From contig CM032123.1 of assembly GCA_018894105.1 (NCBI GenBank), positions 2,853,001 through 2,917,000 on the forward strand: a DNA stretch of 64,000 nt, given 5' to 3'. Shown here piece after piece: positions 36,429 to 48,600 of this stretch. The notes beneath the pieces were generated by a model that was not told the DNA's origin, did not search any database, and worked only from the letters and a program-made list of their open reading frames with translations. A program made the translations under genes and the position numbers. The stretch comes from Jacaranda mimosifolia (Eukaryota; Streptophyta; Magnoliopsida; Lamiales; Bignoniaceae). How positions within the stretch are numbered: the stretch's first letter is position 1; every line of letters begins with the position of its first letter.

Positions 36429-39400
36429 CCAAACCTTCTAAGGTCGAAACAGTGTTCCAGTTGACAACCAACATCGAGCCGATCTCGTTCACCGATGCAG
36501 ACTTAGACCACCTCGAGGGTCAGGCCGCTGACCGGAAGCTCGACTGCCCAATGGTGGTCGCCATCGAGATCGCCAACTTCGAGGTGAGAAAGGTGTTGGT
36601 CGACAATGGCAGCTCGGCAAACATCATATTCCTGTCGACCTTGAACAGAATGAACCTGGGCAAACTGAAATTTGATCCAGTCAGGACTCCCCTAGTTGGA
36701 TTCGGAGGATCAAAAATTATACCAGAAGGGTCGATTAGCCTATCCACTACATTCGGGCAGGGACATCTCAGCCGAACTTTGATGATAAACTACTTACTGG
36801 TCGATGCCCCATTTGCTTACAATGCCATTGTTGGTCGACCAACCCTGAATGACTTCAGAGCCATCGCATCTACATACCACATGAAAATAAAGTTCTCGAC
36901 CCCCGCGGGAGTTGGTGAGCTTTTATGCAACATCAAAGATGCCTGGCGTTGCTACACAATCTCCGTGGATTCCAGCGGGCAGAAAAAGAGACCAGAATTG
37001 AAGGCCTCGAGGGACGCCCTTGTAGCGAAACTCGAGGAGGGACCTTCATCGAAAAAGAGGAAGTTGGAGGACACCAGGGTCGAGCCAACGGGAGAATTCA
37101 AAACAATTGAGCTCGAGCCAGGGAACCCCGACAAGACAATAAGGATCGGAGCTGATATGGGGGATCGACTGGAATGCCTCATGGTCGACTTCCTCCGACG
37201 CAATATTGACGTCTTCGCGTGGAAAGCTGCCGATCTGCAGGGCATCGACCCCGACATCATTGTCTATAGGCTCAATGTGGACCCTGCCCACAAGCCAATC
37301 CGACAGAAAAAGAGAACTTTCAATGCCGAGCGGACACAGATCATCAAGGAAGAGGTTAGCAAACTTCTATAGGCTGGTTATATTGTAGAAATCCAATATC
37401 CTTCTTGGCTTTGTAATGTAGTCATTGTTCCCAAGAACGAGGGAAAATGGAGGATGTGTAATGATTTCACAGATTTGAATAAAGCATGTCCTAAGGATCC
37501 TTACCCCTTGCCTCGTATTGATTTACTTGTTGACTCCACTGCTAGTTGCGAATTGCTTAGCATGATGGATGCATTTCAAGGCTACTACCAAATATTCATG
37601 GCACCTGAGGACAGGGATAAAACTGCTTTTGTTGTCCCCAATGGGGTATATTACTTTTTGGTCATGCCGTTTGGACTTAAGAATGCTGGCGCAACTTACC
37701 AAAGATTAGTTAACTTCATGTTCAAGAATGAAATCGGGAAATCAATGGAGGTTTACGTCGATGACATGATTGTGAAAACAAAGAAAGCAGAAAGCCACTT
37801 GGTTGACCTGAGCTACACATTTTCCATTCTGAGAGCTTTTGGTATGAAGCTCAATCCTAACAAATGCACATTCGGGGTTCGAGGAGGAAAATTCCTGGGA
37901 TATATGGTCAGTCAGAGAGGTATCGAGGCCAACCCACAGAAAATTCAAGCAGTTCTAGACATTGTTCCACTGCGCACCGTTCGGGAAGTTCAACACCTTG
38001 TGGGCAGAATTATTGCTTTGGGCAGGTTCATAGCTAGGCTGGCAGACAAGAGCCTACCTTTCTTCAAAATCTTGAGAAACACAAAGAAATCGGGATTCAA
38101 GTGGGACGAACATTGTGACCAAGCTCTGATCGACCTCAAGCAACACCTCTCTTCGCCAAGCCTGAGCTCGGGGAAATCTTACAGTTATATCTGGCGGTCT
38201 CTTCGGCTTCAATCAGTTCAGTGTTAACAACGATGAGAGCTGGAAACCCTTGTCCAGTTTACTACTGCAGCAAGGCCCTTCAAGGGCCCGAACATAACTA
38301 TTTGGAGATCGAGAAGTTCGCCTTGGCCCTAGTCACGTCAGCAAGAAAACTGCGGCCCTATTTCCAATCCCATACAATTGTGGTACTAATGAACCAGCCG
38401 CTAAAGCAGGTGTTGTCGAAACCAGACATTTCTGGTCGACTCACGAAATGGGCTATCGAACTAGGAGAATTCGACATCCAATTCCAACCCCGAGTAGCAA
38501 TAAAAGCGCAGGTGCTGGCGGACTTCATCCTCGAGAGAGTCGATCTCTCGGTTCAAGAGATGGAAGACGCACCTTGGTGGACCCTATATGTTGACGGGTC
38601 CGCGACATCTACTGGATGAGGAATAGGCGTATCCCTCCGATCCCCGCTGCCCGAAGATTATGATTTTGCAGTAAAACTCGACTTCCCAGTCACTAATAAT
38701 GAAGCTGAATATGAGGCACTCATTGCAGGAATGCGCATGGCCATAGACCGTGGGGTCGAAAGGATAGCAGCCTTTACTGATTCACAGTTGGTCGCGAAGC
38801 AGGTCGAGGGAAACTTCAACGCGAGAGAACATAAAATGGCACAATATCTCCCGGAAGTCCGACAGCTATCGCAGAGGTTCCGAGATTTTTCATTAAGCCA
38901 AGTTCCTTGATCAGAAAATGCGCGAGCAGACGCGCTTTCCAAGCTGGCAAGCTCGACGAAAGGCACACGAGAAAGAACCATAACATTTCTTGTCGCCGAC
39001 CAACTTTGTATCTTAGCCCCTGGCCCAGGTTTGGTCGGATGCCTCGAAGACGCAACCCATTCTTGGCAGCACCCGATCAAGCTTTATTTGAGCCAAGGTA
39101 CCTTACCCGATGATGAAAAGCAGGCTCGTAAACTGAAAGGCTTAGCGCCCAAATATGCACTTGACGATCACGGACAGTTGTATAGAAGATTGATCGCAGG
39201 ACCGCCGCTCAGATGTTTAGATCCCTACCAGGCAAAGGAAGTGTTGCAGGAAATACATGCAGGCATCTGCGGAAACCACTCGGGAGGCCGGGCCCTGGCA
39301 TATAAGATCACGCGATATGGGTATTTCTGGCCGACTTTGTTGAAGGATTCTGTTGACTTTGCTAGGAAATGCCCATCTTGTCAGGTACATTCGAACATGC

Positions 39401-40293
39401 AACACCAACCAGCCGCACCAATGATAAATGTTGATATTGCTTGGCCATTTGACCCGTGGGGCATCGACATAGTCGGCGCGCTCCTAAAGACCACCGGCCA
39501 GCGGAAGTTTATCATAGTGGCCGTTGAGTACTTCACAAAATGGGTGGAAGCCGAAGCAGTACCGAAGATCACTGATGCGGCCATCAAGAGTTTCATTTAG
39601 AAGAATATTGTTTGCCGTTTCGGGTTGCCTAAAGTCTTCATCTCAGATAACGGCACCCAATTCCAAAACAAAAACACAAGAAGCTGGTGCGAGACCTTGG
39701 GCATTGCGCAGCACTTCACTTCAGTGGGAAATCCGCAAGCTAATGGACAGACCGAAGTGACCAACATGACTGTCCTCGATCACATTAAGAGCCGAATAGA
39801 GAGGACGAGAACAAGCTGGGCGGACGACCTCCCGGGAGTCCTTTGGGCCTACAGAACCACCCCTCGAACAGCCATAGGTCAAAGCCCGTACAGCCTAGTT
39901 TATGGATCCGAAGCAGTGGTCCCGTCAGAACTAATCCAGCACACCGCTAGAGTGATCCATTACAATCCAACAACAAATACATCGGAGAGGGCACTGGACC
40001 TAACAACTATAGACGAGAAGCGCCTAGCGGCTTACAACAGAATGCAAAGGTACCGCTCAAAGATGGCGGACCACTATAACAAATCGGTACGTCCGCGAAA
40101 TTTCAAGGTGGGTGATCTTGTCTTAAAGAAAGTGGGAGTGTCGAGGCCCGTCGGCAAGCTTGACCCAAAGTGGGAAGGACCGTATTCAGTCATCAAAGTG
40201 TCTAAAAACAACGCCTATCGATTAGCGGATGCTGCAGGACGCGAGCTGCCTCGACCATGGAATGCTGTAAATCTAAAAAAGTTCTTTGTATGA
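36425..40293 (+). pseudogene. pol: protease, RT, RNase H, second RNase H-like domain, integrase; broken
   Basis: The frame begins at a TTG overlapping the gag stop. The aspartic protease active site is VLVDNGSSANII (DNGS at about 36602). RT motifs are MPFGLKNAGATYQ and YVDDMIV (about 37754). The RT-linked RNase H is near 38255-38530. A second RNase H-like domain (LYVDGS, NNEAEYEALIAGM, FTDSQLV, NARADALSKLA) covers about 38583-38950. Integrase has a His/Cys zinc site (HAG..H...CPSCQ) and the catalytic DD-E set (GIDIVG, FISDNGTQF, NPQANGQTE). Breaks seen: TAG 37370-37372, a frameshift near 38150-38165, TGA 38617-38619, TGA 38908-38910 and TAG 39598-39600. No working polyprotein is possible from this copy. 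Confidence 0.92.
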
Positions 40294-40376
40294 ACTGTTC
40301 ATTGGCATCTGTTGTATTGATTAAAGAACAATCAAGTTCCATCATGATTACAAAGCACGACACGATCGCAATAAAA

Positions 40377-40752
40377 CCTTAGTCGACCCCATAGTTAACA
40401 AAAGGCTTAAACTCATTAAGTCAAGGCGAAGAGCCGCGACCACCTTAGTCGACCCCGTAGTCGACGAAAGGCTTAAACTCATCGAGTCAAGGCAAAGAGC
40501 TGCGACCACCTTAGTCGACGAAAGGCTTAAACTCAACAAGTCAAGGCGAAGAGCCGCGACCACCTTAGTCGACCCCGTAGTCGACGAAAGGCTTAAACTC
40601 ATCAAGTCAAGGCGAAGAGCAGCGACCACCTTAGTCGACGAAAGGCTTAAACTCAACAAGTCAAGGCGAAGAGCCGCGACCACATTAGTCGACCCCGTAG
40701 TCGACGAAAAGCTTAAACTGATCAAGCCAAGGCGAAAAGCCGCGACCACCTA
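40377..40752. repeat. Tandem repeats downstream of pol
   Basis: About six units of cttagtcgac...ggcttaaactcat..aagtcaaggcgaagagccgcgaccac follow one another. Longer units (about 67 bp) carry an extra cccgtagtcgac, and shorter ones (about 49 bp) lack it. A repetitive open frame on the minus strand is only a by-product. Such arrays after pol are usual in Tat-lineage elements. Confidence 0.88.
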
Positions 40753-41053
40753 AGGCGGCCCTATGGTTGCCGAAAATTCCCAACAAAGTGACGTCGAAGT
40801 CCCTGAAGCAGGATCACAAAGTCGACGTCACACTTCGCAGAAAAGCCACTAAGGCTCAAAGTCGAGCCCCATCGACAAATTCAATTTACACTTCGCTAAT
40901 TATAAATGGCAACAGAGTTCAACCTATCTGGCAACAACTTAAAGCAACGTTCGAAAGTGAACAGCTGGCCAATGAAGGGAAACAAACTTTATTTCATTCT
41001 TAAAAAGCCTCAATGAGGCATGTACATCAAAATAAAAACAAATATTAGAAGCC

Positions 41054-43511
41054 CTAGCTAGAACTGCCAGACCCTTCGATTGGTAACACGGGAGCAAGAG
41101 CAGACGGGGGCTCAGGCGGTGCCATTGCAACGGGCACGGCCGCAGTGACTGGGCGAGAGGGGCTGGCGGCAGAAGGCATAAATAGCCGCTTGGTGGCCAG
41201 GAAGAAAGAGGCAGTGTTGGCCCGGCCCTCTGAGATTTCATAGGCGAGGTTGCCAACGAACTCGAACTCATGACCTACCTCATTCATTTTCTTTTGGAGG
41301 TCTGCTTTTTGCCTCTCTTCAGGAGTCATGTCGGTTTCCTCCGCTGCCCCTACCTCGGCTTCAGCCTCGTCAACCTCTTCATCACCAATTGGGCGCAGCT
41401 GCTCATCAAAAGCAAGGCCCATCTTTGAGCGATCTTCATCGCTAACCGCATAGCCCAGGTGCCGCATTTGTGCAATAGCCTTGTTAAAGGCACTTCGGGT
41501 ATCGTCCAGGGCCAACACCACGCTCGCATCCAGAAAGGCGGGGCTCACCATGAACTGTCGCACCGCCTCCGTGCGAATCTCCAGAACTACCTGCTCGAAC
41601 TCCGTCCTGGCCTCGACTAGTCGCTCGCCTCGACCAGCAGCCCGACCAGATTCGTAGGCGACATGGATGTCCAGTTTGAGTTTTTCAGCTTCGCCTCCAT
41701 CTTTGTCTGCTCCGTCACCGCCAGCAGGACTTGCCGGTCTTTCGCCTCCATTATTTCGGCGTATTTGGCATTCTCCTTCTGCACTTCCTCGAGCCGCAGT
41801 TGGGATGACTCCAGCTGGGCCTTCAACGTCTCGGCATCGCCACCAGCGTCTAACTGTTCACGATCAGCGAGCGCCAGCTCGGAGCGGCGGTAAAAATTGT
41901 AGGCGATTTGCCCGACCTGAAACATAAAAGTCATTACTATCCATGCAGGGAAAATCGATTACACAAGTTTACAGCTTATAAGATCTTACCATGTTCGCGT
42001 GATACGCGAGCTCGCAAAGCGCCCCGGGCTGACTCAGGCCCATTATCCTCTTCTGGTCAGCCAGGAACTGACCAGCCAACAACCATTTCAAGGAGTCGAC
42101 CCCAGTTGGCCCAGATCCATGCATATAGGACGAGTCGTCCAGGAATAGGCTAGGGTCCGACCCAAAACGAGGAGACGAGAACTTCCTCAGGCCAAATAAG
42201 GTCTCCGCACCTCGATCCCCGAAGAGATCGTTTCCCGTCGGCATCCCCGACTCGGCGCTCTTCGACTTACCTTTTTCCCCGCCAGCAGCAATCCTTTTGG
42301 GCGGGGGCCCACTCTGTTTGCCCATTGGTCTTTTTCCCCGACCTGCGACTCTTTCGACCGCTACTACTCGACCAGGCGAAGGGGTCGGGGATGGCGTAGT
42401 GGCCGTCGCTAGTCGGCGAGGCTCGTCACCTCCAGTCGACACTTGTCGAGACGCAGCACCTTGTTTGCGCTGTCCGTTTCTTTCAGCGCGAGCCACTGCA
42501 TCACTCCTTGCGCGGTTCATGATTTCGTCCCGGTCTGCAAGGAACAAACACAGCAGATGTCAAATACAGAAATGAACGTAGCTAAACAACAAAGCATGGC
42601 ACACATTTCATCTACCTATCTCATAGTCATCTGCAAAATTTAGAGGGGCTGGCGACAACCCAGCCAGCACTAATTGCTGCTCCTCGAGGAACACAGTGGC
42701 CTCCACGGGACCAAACCCGACTAGATCCCTCATGAAGGTGTTTGGCCAAGTAGGGGTGCGATTCCTTGGTATGTTGACCTGACCACCCAACCACTCTCGA
42801 GGAATGTCAAACCCCCCCTTCACTCGAATGAAGAAATAACGTTTCTTCCACTCCTGCCCATATGAAGAGGAGGGAGCCACGAGAAACTTGCGGCGAGGTC
42901 GAGCAGTCAGATAGTAAAAGCCCGACTCCTCGAAACTACCAGATTTTCGTGACATGCACAGATAGAAGAGGTTGGAAAAATTTTTGAAACTGGGGGCCTG
43001 ATCGAACAGATGCATCAAAACTAAGAAACTGCAGAAGGTGGCAAAGCAGTTGGGTAATAGCTGAGTTATGCACACTTGAAGACCCCTAAGCAGGCCTATC
43101 ATACTATTACCTAAGGGGAACCTCAACCCACATTTTAGTGCATCCTCGAACACTGTGATGCAACCGGTGGGAGCGCGGTGCATTCGACCAGGAAGCCCGG
43201 GGGTTAATAGTTGATATTCGGGAGGAATATGGTAAAGCTCCCTTAAGCACACCAAATTCGTAGGAGTCATTACGGAAACTATCTCACTATAGTGGTTCGG
43301 GGTGAATAATCGCCCACGAGAAAGGGGTACCCGACTGGGCCCAGCTTCCCCACCACGCGCACCGCTCAAGCTCCCGGAGCTTGAGCTGCTCGAACCGGAA
43401 CCACCGCCGGACAACCCACCAGAAGGAGCAAGAAACTCCCTACGCCCCTCAGACAGGGTGGCCTCACTGTCCCCCCCCCTGGCTACCCTCAGAACTGAAT
43501 AACTCAAGCAT
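41054..43511 (-). pseudogene. Antisense gene carried by the retrotransposon (gypsy-type 'transposase_28'-like)
   Basis: Three exons on the strand opposite to gag-pol: 43511-42616, 42534-41990 and 41916-41054, with GT-AG introns of 81 and 73 bp in consistent phase. Exon 1 contains PTNLVCLRELYHIPPEYQLL, GCITVFEDALKCGLRFPL and KRYFFIRVKGGFDIP, the pattern of the plant 'putative gypsy type transposon' domain (PF04195 as I recall it). Exon 2 is basic and low complexity, then LFGLRKFSSPRF. Exon 3 is predicted coiled coil (LESSQLRLEEVQKENAKY), then DDTRSAFNKAIAQMRHLGY and an acidic, then Ala/Pro-rich tail. It has a frameshift in a G9 run (about 43471-43479) and another near 41690-41700. Function is unknown; similar antisense ORFs are known from Tat-type elements. 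Confidence 0.8.
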
Positions 43512-43708
43512 CTTCTTCAAAAGAAAAATAGAGAGAAAGGATTCGGAGAAACGAAGAGCTGGAGGAACACTTATTGGATACGAAGGTTAAGTCTACAAAA
43601 TCTGCGAAGCGAATGCAAAGTTTAGGGAGTTTTGCAGCGAAAGATATCTCCTAAACGTTCTTGGAAATTCTGAAGCGGTAAAAGTAAAAATGGGCAGAAT
43701 TACATTAA

Positions 43709-43718
43709 GTATTTATAG
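43709..43718 (-). promoter_or_regulatory. Minus-strand TATA box for the antisense gene
   Basis: Minus strand CCTATAAATAC lies about 200 bp before the antisense ATG at 43511 and outside the 3' LTR. This is a good distance and sequence for a plant Pol II TATA box. Transcript start is not seen. Confidence 0.55.
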
Positions 43719-43916
43719 GAGCGGGGATGCGGTTTCCCAACCGTCCAGGCGCGGTTACCCAAACGTCCGCATTAATGGACAGAGACGTTATGCCACCCCA
43801 CGCGCGCCACGATGTAACCGCTCAGCAAGCGCATAATACTCTGACAGATTTTCAAAAACCCTGGTCGATGTTCACTACTTCCCAACGCCGCTCGTCGATT
43901 CTCTGTTTGGCCTTGC

Positions 43917-43928
43917 GAAGTGGGGGGA
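43917..43928 (+). other. Polypurine tract
   Basis: gaagtgggggga directly precedes the 3' LTR by four bases, where plus-strand priming is expected. Confidence 0.75.
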
Positions 43929-43932
43929 CTCA

Positions 43933-44591
43933 TGATATAGGATGGCCCACAATAGCCCAAATTAGCGAGGCCCAACACCCAATCAACGGCACAGGACCCA
44001 AGTGACTCGTCGACCATGTTCGACCAATCCACAAGGAGCTCCATGGCCCTCGGAGTTGCTCGACCGTTATCGACCCCTAATCTCGTCGATTCTCAGGTCG
44101 AGCTCTGCACAGTACTTTGCCACCGCATTAAATGCGTTGACTGGCAACACGCCTCCGCATTAATGGCGCATGCCCTCCCCTTACCGTCTGACACAGCAGA
44201 CACCGCAACAGTGTGCCATCTTGTCCTGCAGCATAAAAGGACATCCAACTGGCAATATTCAAACAGGGAAATTGACCGATTACCCGCGGCCGGAGGCTGG
44301 AGGTCCCTAGGGTAAGCCAAGGGCTTCCCTGACATTTCTCGCAAGGGAGAAAAATATAAAAACCCCTCAATCTTGCCTCTCACAGGTATGCACTCATACA
44401 CAAAAAGGCTCCTACATTCCGCTGCTCAATCAAAAAGGTCGAATATATACTGACTTGAGCGTCGGAGAGCCTAAGCCGAGGGCTACTCGGCTAGCCTAAC
44501 GTTTGCTATGATTACAAGATTCCAATCCCAAACCAATCCAAAAGATCAATACCCCGGATCCGTATCCATCATCGAAAACGAACCCTCATCA
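43933..44591 (+). repeat. 3' LTR, 659 bp
   Basis: Same ends as the 5' LTR, with the additional 36 bp (about 43950-43985) that the 5' LTR lacks. The TATA-like tataaaa lies at 44355. It differs from the 5' LTR by scattered substitutions. Confidence 0.93.
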
Positions 44592-44724
44592 GTATGTATA
44601 TATTAAAAAATGGAGAAGTTTTGGGAATAATTAATGATAGAAGAGGATATTTTTAAAAAAAATTATTTTAATATTTTAAAGAAAAAATATATGTATGTTA
44701 TGTGGAAACATAACCACACTCCCT
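44592..44724. mobile_element. Right target duplication and right part of the split MITE
   Basis: GTATG (44592-44596) repeats the five bases before the 5' LTR. The following sequence ends in ggaaacataaccacactccc, complementary to the MITE left end at 33831. Confidence 0.65.
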
Positions 44725-45610
44725 TTATTTTCCAATTTTTTCACACTTGTCAGTAGCTATAGTTATATGGTAGTATGATACAATAAATTAGAGAATGGCC
44801 ATAATTTGTCATTCCTAAAATTCATTTTTTCATCTAAATAACAAAAGGAAGGCCCATAACAAAATAGCATAGGGCATAATAAGAACTCCATCCAAACGTA
44901 ATTATAACAGTCTTCCGCAAATATTGTTTAAAAACGAACTCATTAACAATTTCATTGAGATGTAATAGTCTAAAATTTTCGTTCACAAACTTATATTGTC
45001 AATGTGTTTTAACTCATAACTTCTTTATGAAAAATTATGAATTGCACCAATTGAAATGGCTTTCACTGCAATTCTATTAAAAATGTTGACTGAAATAAAC
45101 TTCTTCATCACAATATTAATTCACGAACTACTATTACAATAGTTCATATCTATGAATTTTACTATAGAAGGTTATGATTAAATTAATTAGCTACAATCTT
45201 CAGAGCAAATACTCTAAACTAGACGTATTTTACATAGATTATAATCTGTTTGGCAAATATACTCACCAAGAATTTCTCAAGTAAAAACAACGTAGAATTT
45301 CGAATATCAAATTATTGTAGACTTTTGAGACACACAAAAAATATTGAAAGAAATACCAAATGAAGAAAACCCATAATGTCCCTCCACAAAAGTTCAATTC
45401 TTATAAGGTCAAAGCATAAAAATTAGCCCCTTCTAATCTTTAGGAGCCATATCAAACTCAAAAGAACCTGGACTAAAAAGATATACTCACAAACATGAAT
45501 GAAAAAATATGAATTATTTCTCACCAGCAAAGACGTAAAGAATACAAGAAAAAGGCCGGGCATCAAAACCATTATTCATAAAAGATATACATCAGATTCC
45601 AACTGCATTA
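44725..45610. other. Intergenic DNA and 3' flank of the CCCH gene
   Basis: No gene seen. The last 100 bp or so should be 3' untranslated region of the minus-strand CCCH gene. Confidence 0.5.
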
Positions 45611-48600
45611 TTATGTTCCAGTAATCCCTCTATCCAATTTCACTCTCTTTGTACTTTGAACCTCTGGAATACCACTGACCCTTTGTTGGGACGACATTTC
45701 GTGCTGAAAAGCACAGTTAGCTCCATTTCTGCAACCCTTGGGACTATTGAAGTAAAGGCAAGGTTTCATAATCTTTGGTTTTGGTTCTCTAGACTTCATA
45801 AAGTTCAGAGGTTCTGGACTTGCTCCCATCGGTTGGTTGCTTCGATGAGCCAAAGTCTCTCGTCTTTCTCCTCCATGCTGCTGAATGAGGCTCTTGTAAT
45901 AGTTAATGTCTTTTGTCATAGGAGTTCCCACAGAAGGAGATGGCCCTGAAGTCGAATTGGGTAGGGATGGCCTAAAATTTGGAATTGATCCCGTCCTAAG
46001 TTGAGGAGGATAAAAAGATCCAGCTGCTGTAGCCATAGAAGAAGCCATAAGTTCTGGCCTAGCGACGTGGGTAGAAAGGGGATCTCTTCTGTTGATGGGA
46101 TCAAGCAAATTCTTCGGCGGTGACCTCAGATTAGGCATATACTGTGTGTTGGTGGATGGCATGTTTTGCACGCCAATGGCTGGCATACTCTGTAAGCTGG
46201 CAGGAAGGGTATTATGCACCCTGGATGATGGCACATGTGTATTTGAGGATGTAACAGTTTGCACTCCAACGGCTGGCATACTCTCAAAGCTGGATGAGGG
46301 TGTATTTTGCCGGCTGGATGATGGCCTGTTTTGTACACTTGAGGATGCACTGTGGGCTGCAACGATTTGCTCAACCATTTTGGGGTCGCTGAGAATTTTC
46401 ATGAGCAAGTTACGATCAATTAGGCTTCCCGGACCGCTGTTTGATATGACTGAAGTCAAGGCAGCTTGGGCAGCTGCTATGATATCAGGCTCCATAACTG
46501 TTGCTGAAATTCCGTTGGCATGGGAAGATAAGGTTCCATGGGGCAACTGCTGGGGCTGTGAGATCATGGGAATATTGTTTGCTGTCATGGATCCAAATGA
46601 CGGATCCAGTGCAGTATCGTCATCTTCAATTGGTGTGACGGGAACTAGAGGAGTGTCTTGGTCACTGATGATTGTGTCTTCCACAGCCGCTAATGCAGAA
46701 GGGCTGCTCAAGGATAAAAGCAGAATATTTAATGCAAACATGGATGAAGCAGAAACATGCATCCTCGACATATAGCCCAATCGCATGTAAAATTGTAAAA
46801 TTGTAATTAAGAGGGGATGTCTAGAGAGGGATGAGTCGTACTTTGGAGGAATAGCCGATGGTCGAGGATATATTGCTTCAAATACTCTCATCTCTCGCTG
46901 ATTCTGGGCTTCCAGTTCTTCGCTCTCTTCCCCAGCAACCACTAGCCATTCATTATTTACTTCAAACTGCAGAAGAAGAAGGGACGGAATAGCGAAGAGC
47001 ATCAGAAGACATCTACCACATCACAGGATATAAACATTATAACCATGCAACAAATTAAATTTCTCCCATCACTCTTCAACATTGCAAGCAGATACATCCA
47101 ACTATAATTATGTTAAGTCTCGCTCCAGCGCCTACGTCCTTCCCCGTCTCTCTTGGAGAGAGAGGGGTGTGGAGTTAGTTCTTGTGTCAAGGACCCAAAA
47201 GAAAACATCCATTTATCACATGGTAACATTTCAAGTCAAACTGCACTTTTTCTCACCATGCCAATGTACCCACACATAAAAGACAAGTGGAATCAAAACC
47301 AAATACTGTATTTGTCTCATCATCGAGATTTTTGGATTCAAATAGTTGCAATATGTAATACATAATCCGCAGGGGCACAGACCATATCATCAACACTGTG
47401 CATAAGTTGGTTCTATGAAATTGCACGAGGGTATGGAGGAAGTAATGTCCAATCATCATCCGCAGGGGCACAGACCATATCATCAACACTGTGCATAAGT
47501 TGGTTCTATGAAATTACACGAGGGTATGGAGGAAGTAATGTCCAATCATCAGATTATCATTGGTTAGAGGATCGTTCTTCCACCCCCTTCTAGTAAAAAT
47601 TTACAATGGCCAAACAGCTATAGGGGAACATTAAAAAATAAATATTCATATGCTCAGTGTCGCATGGTATTGGCAAGTTTAGGAAGAAAGACAGAAACAA
47701 CAATTATGAATACACTTACTCTGGGAGGGCATCTCCATTTCGTCAAGGGTATCTGAGACAACTTGACTCTCCACAGATTGGCAGGCTGGATTCCTTCGAA
47801 GCCTGGTGGCAAATTGTCATCAGGGCAAATACAACCTGACGGGACGGACAACAATGCCTTTGCCTGGAGATGGTCCTGAGTTCCCAGTCTAACTCTTGAA
47901 GGCGATTCTTCCGACAAAAACAGCTTTACCTATTTAAAGCATGCATCAGCCATTAGATAGCAAGATAGGCTGAATCCGTAAAAAGTAAATCTGTAAGTCA
48001 ATATACTGATATAAATATTGAGTAATATATGATTAACCTTGAAATCTTAATTTGAGATATATACTATAGCCTACTTGAAAAATAAGAATATAGATTTGGC
48101 AATACTAGTTTCAACAAAGCAAAACGATAGGCTTATAATAAGCCCACATGCATGTGCGCACACATGCGAAAAGAAAATAAAATGAGTTACAGAGGATAAA
48201 GAAAAGACAAGAAAGAAAAAAGAAAAAAGAATAGAAAACAGAGGCAACTAGAATTCATGCATATACGAAGAACATAACAGGCTCATTCATTTTCTTAAAG
48301 GGCACCTATCATGGAAAATTACAATCTCCTTTACACTCCAACTCCAAGGAGAGACTGTGGTTGTGAAGAAGAGAACACTGAAAAAAAGAAAAGGCAAAAT
48401 TTATTAAATCATTACTTTCTCAACTTTACAATCACAAATTCGGACAAAAATGATGTGAAAACGGAAGCCTGTTACCTGCACATATTTGTGCAGAATGAAA
48501 AATGGTAAACAACAGAGCAAGTTTGACTGACTTTTAATCAAATCATCCCATCAGAAGTCGCTATATATACTCAGCCAGAATATTTTCTTATCCTATTTTG

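Larger units (their letters stand above)
34098..44591 (+). mobile_element. Ty3/gypsy LTR retrotransposon, Tat-like, defective
   Basis: A 10,494-bp element bounded by LTRs (TG...CA) and a 5-bp GTATG duplication. The order is LTR, PBS, gag, protease, RT, RNase H, second RNase H-like domain, integrase, tandem repeats, antisense gene, PPT, LTR. The pol order with integrase last is Ty3/gypsy. The additional RNase H after the RT/RNase H block, the 3' tandem repeats and the antisense ORF point to the Tat lineage (Retand-like). The sense ORFs are broken by five nonsense codons and one frameshift, so this copy cannot be autonomous. It was inserted into a MITE. Confidence 0.93.

Noticed and set aside
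40348..40749. 133-codon minus-strand frame with repeated VAALRLDLLSLSLSST
   Set aside because: It is the translation of the tandem repeat downstream of pol, in a non-coding setting.
46092..46775. 227-codon plus-strand frame
   Set aside because: It lies opposite the CCCH gene's last exon, whose protein has family motifs; this frame is its shadow.
46703..47002. Continuous 463-codon frame as the CCCH gene's true single exon
   Set aside because: It includes intron 3 and starts inside intron 2. Splicing gives the family sequence SAIPPN-PS and the conserved upstream exons.
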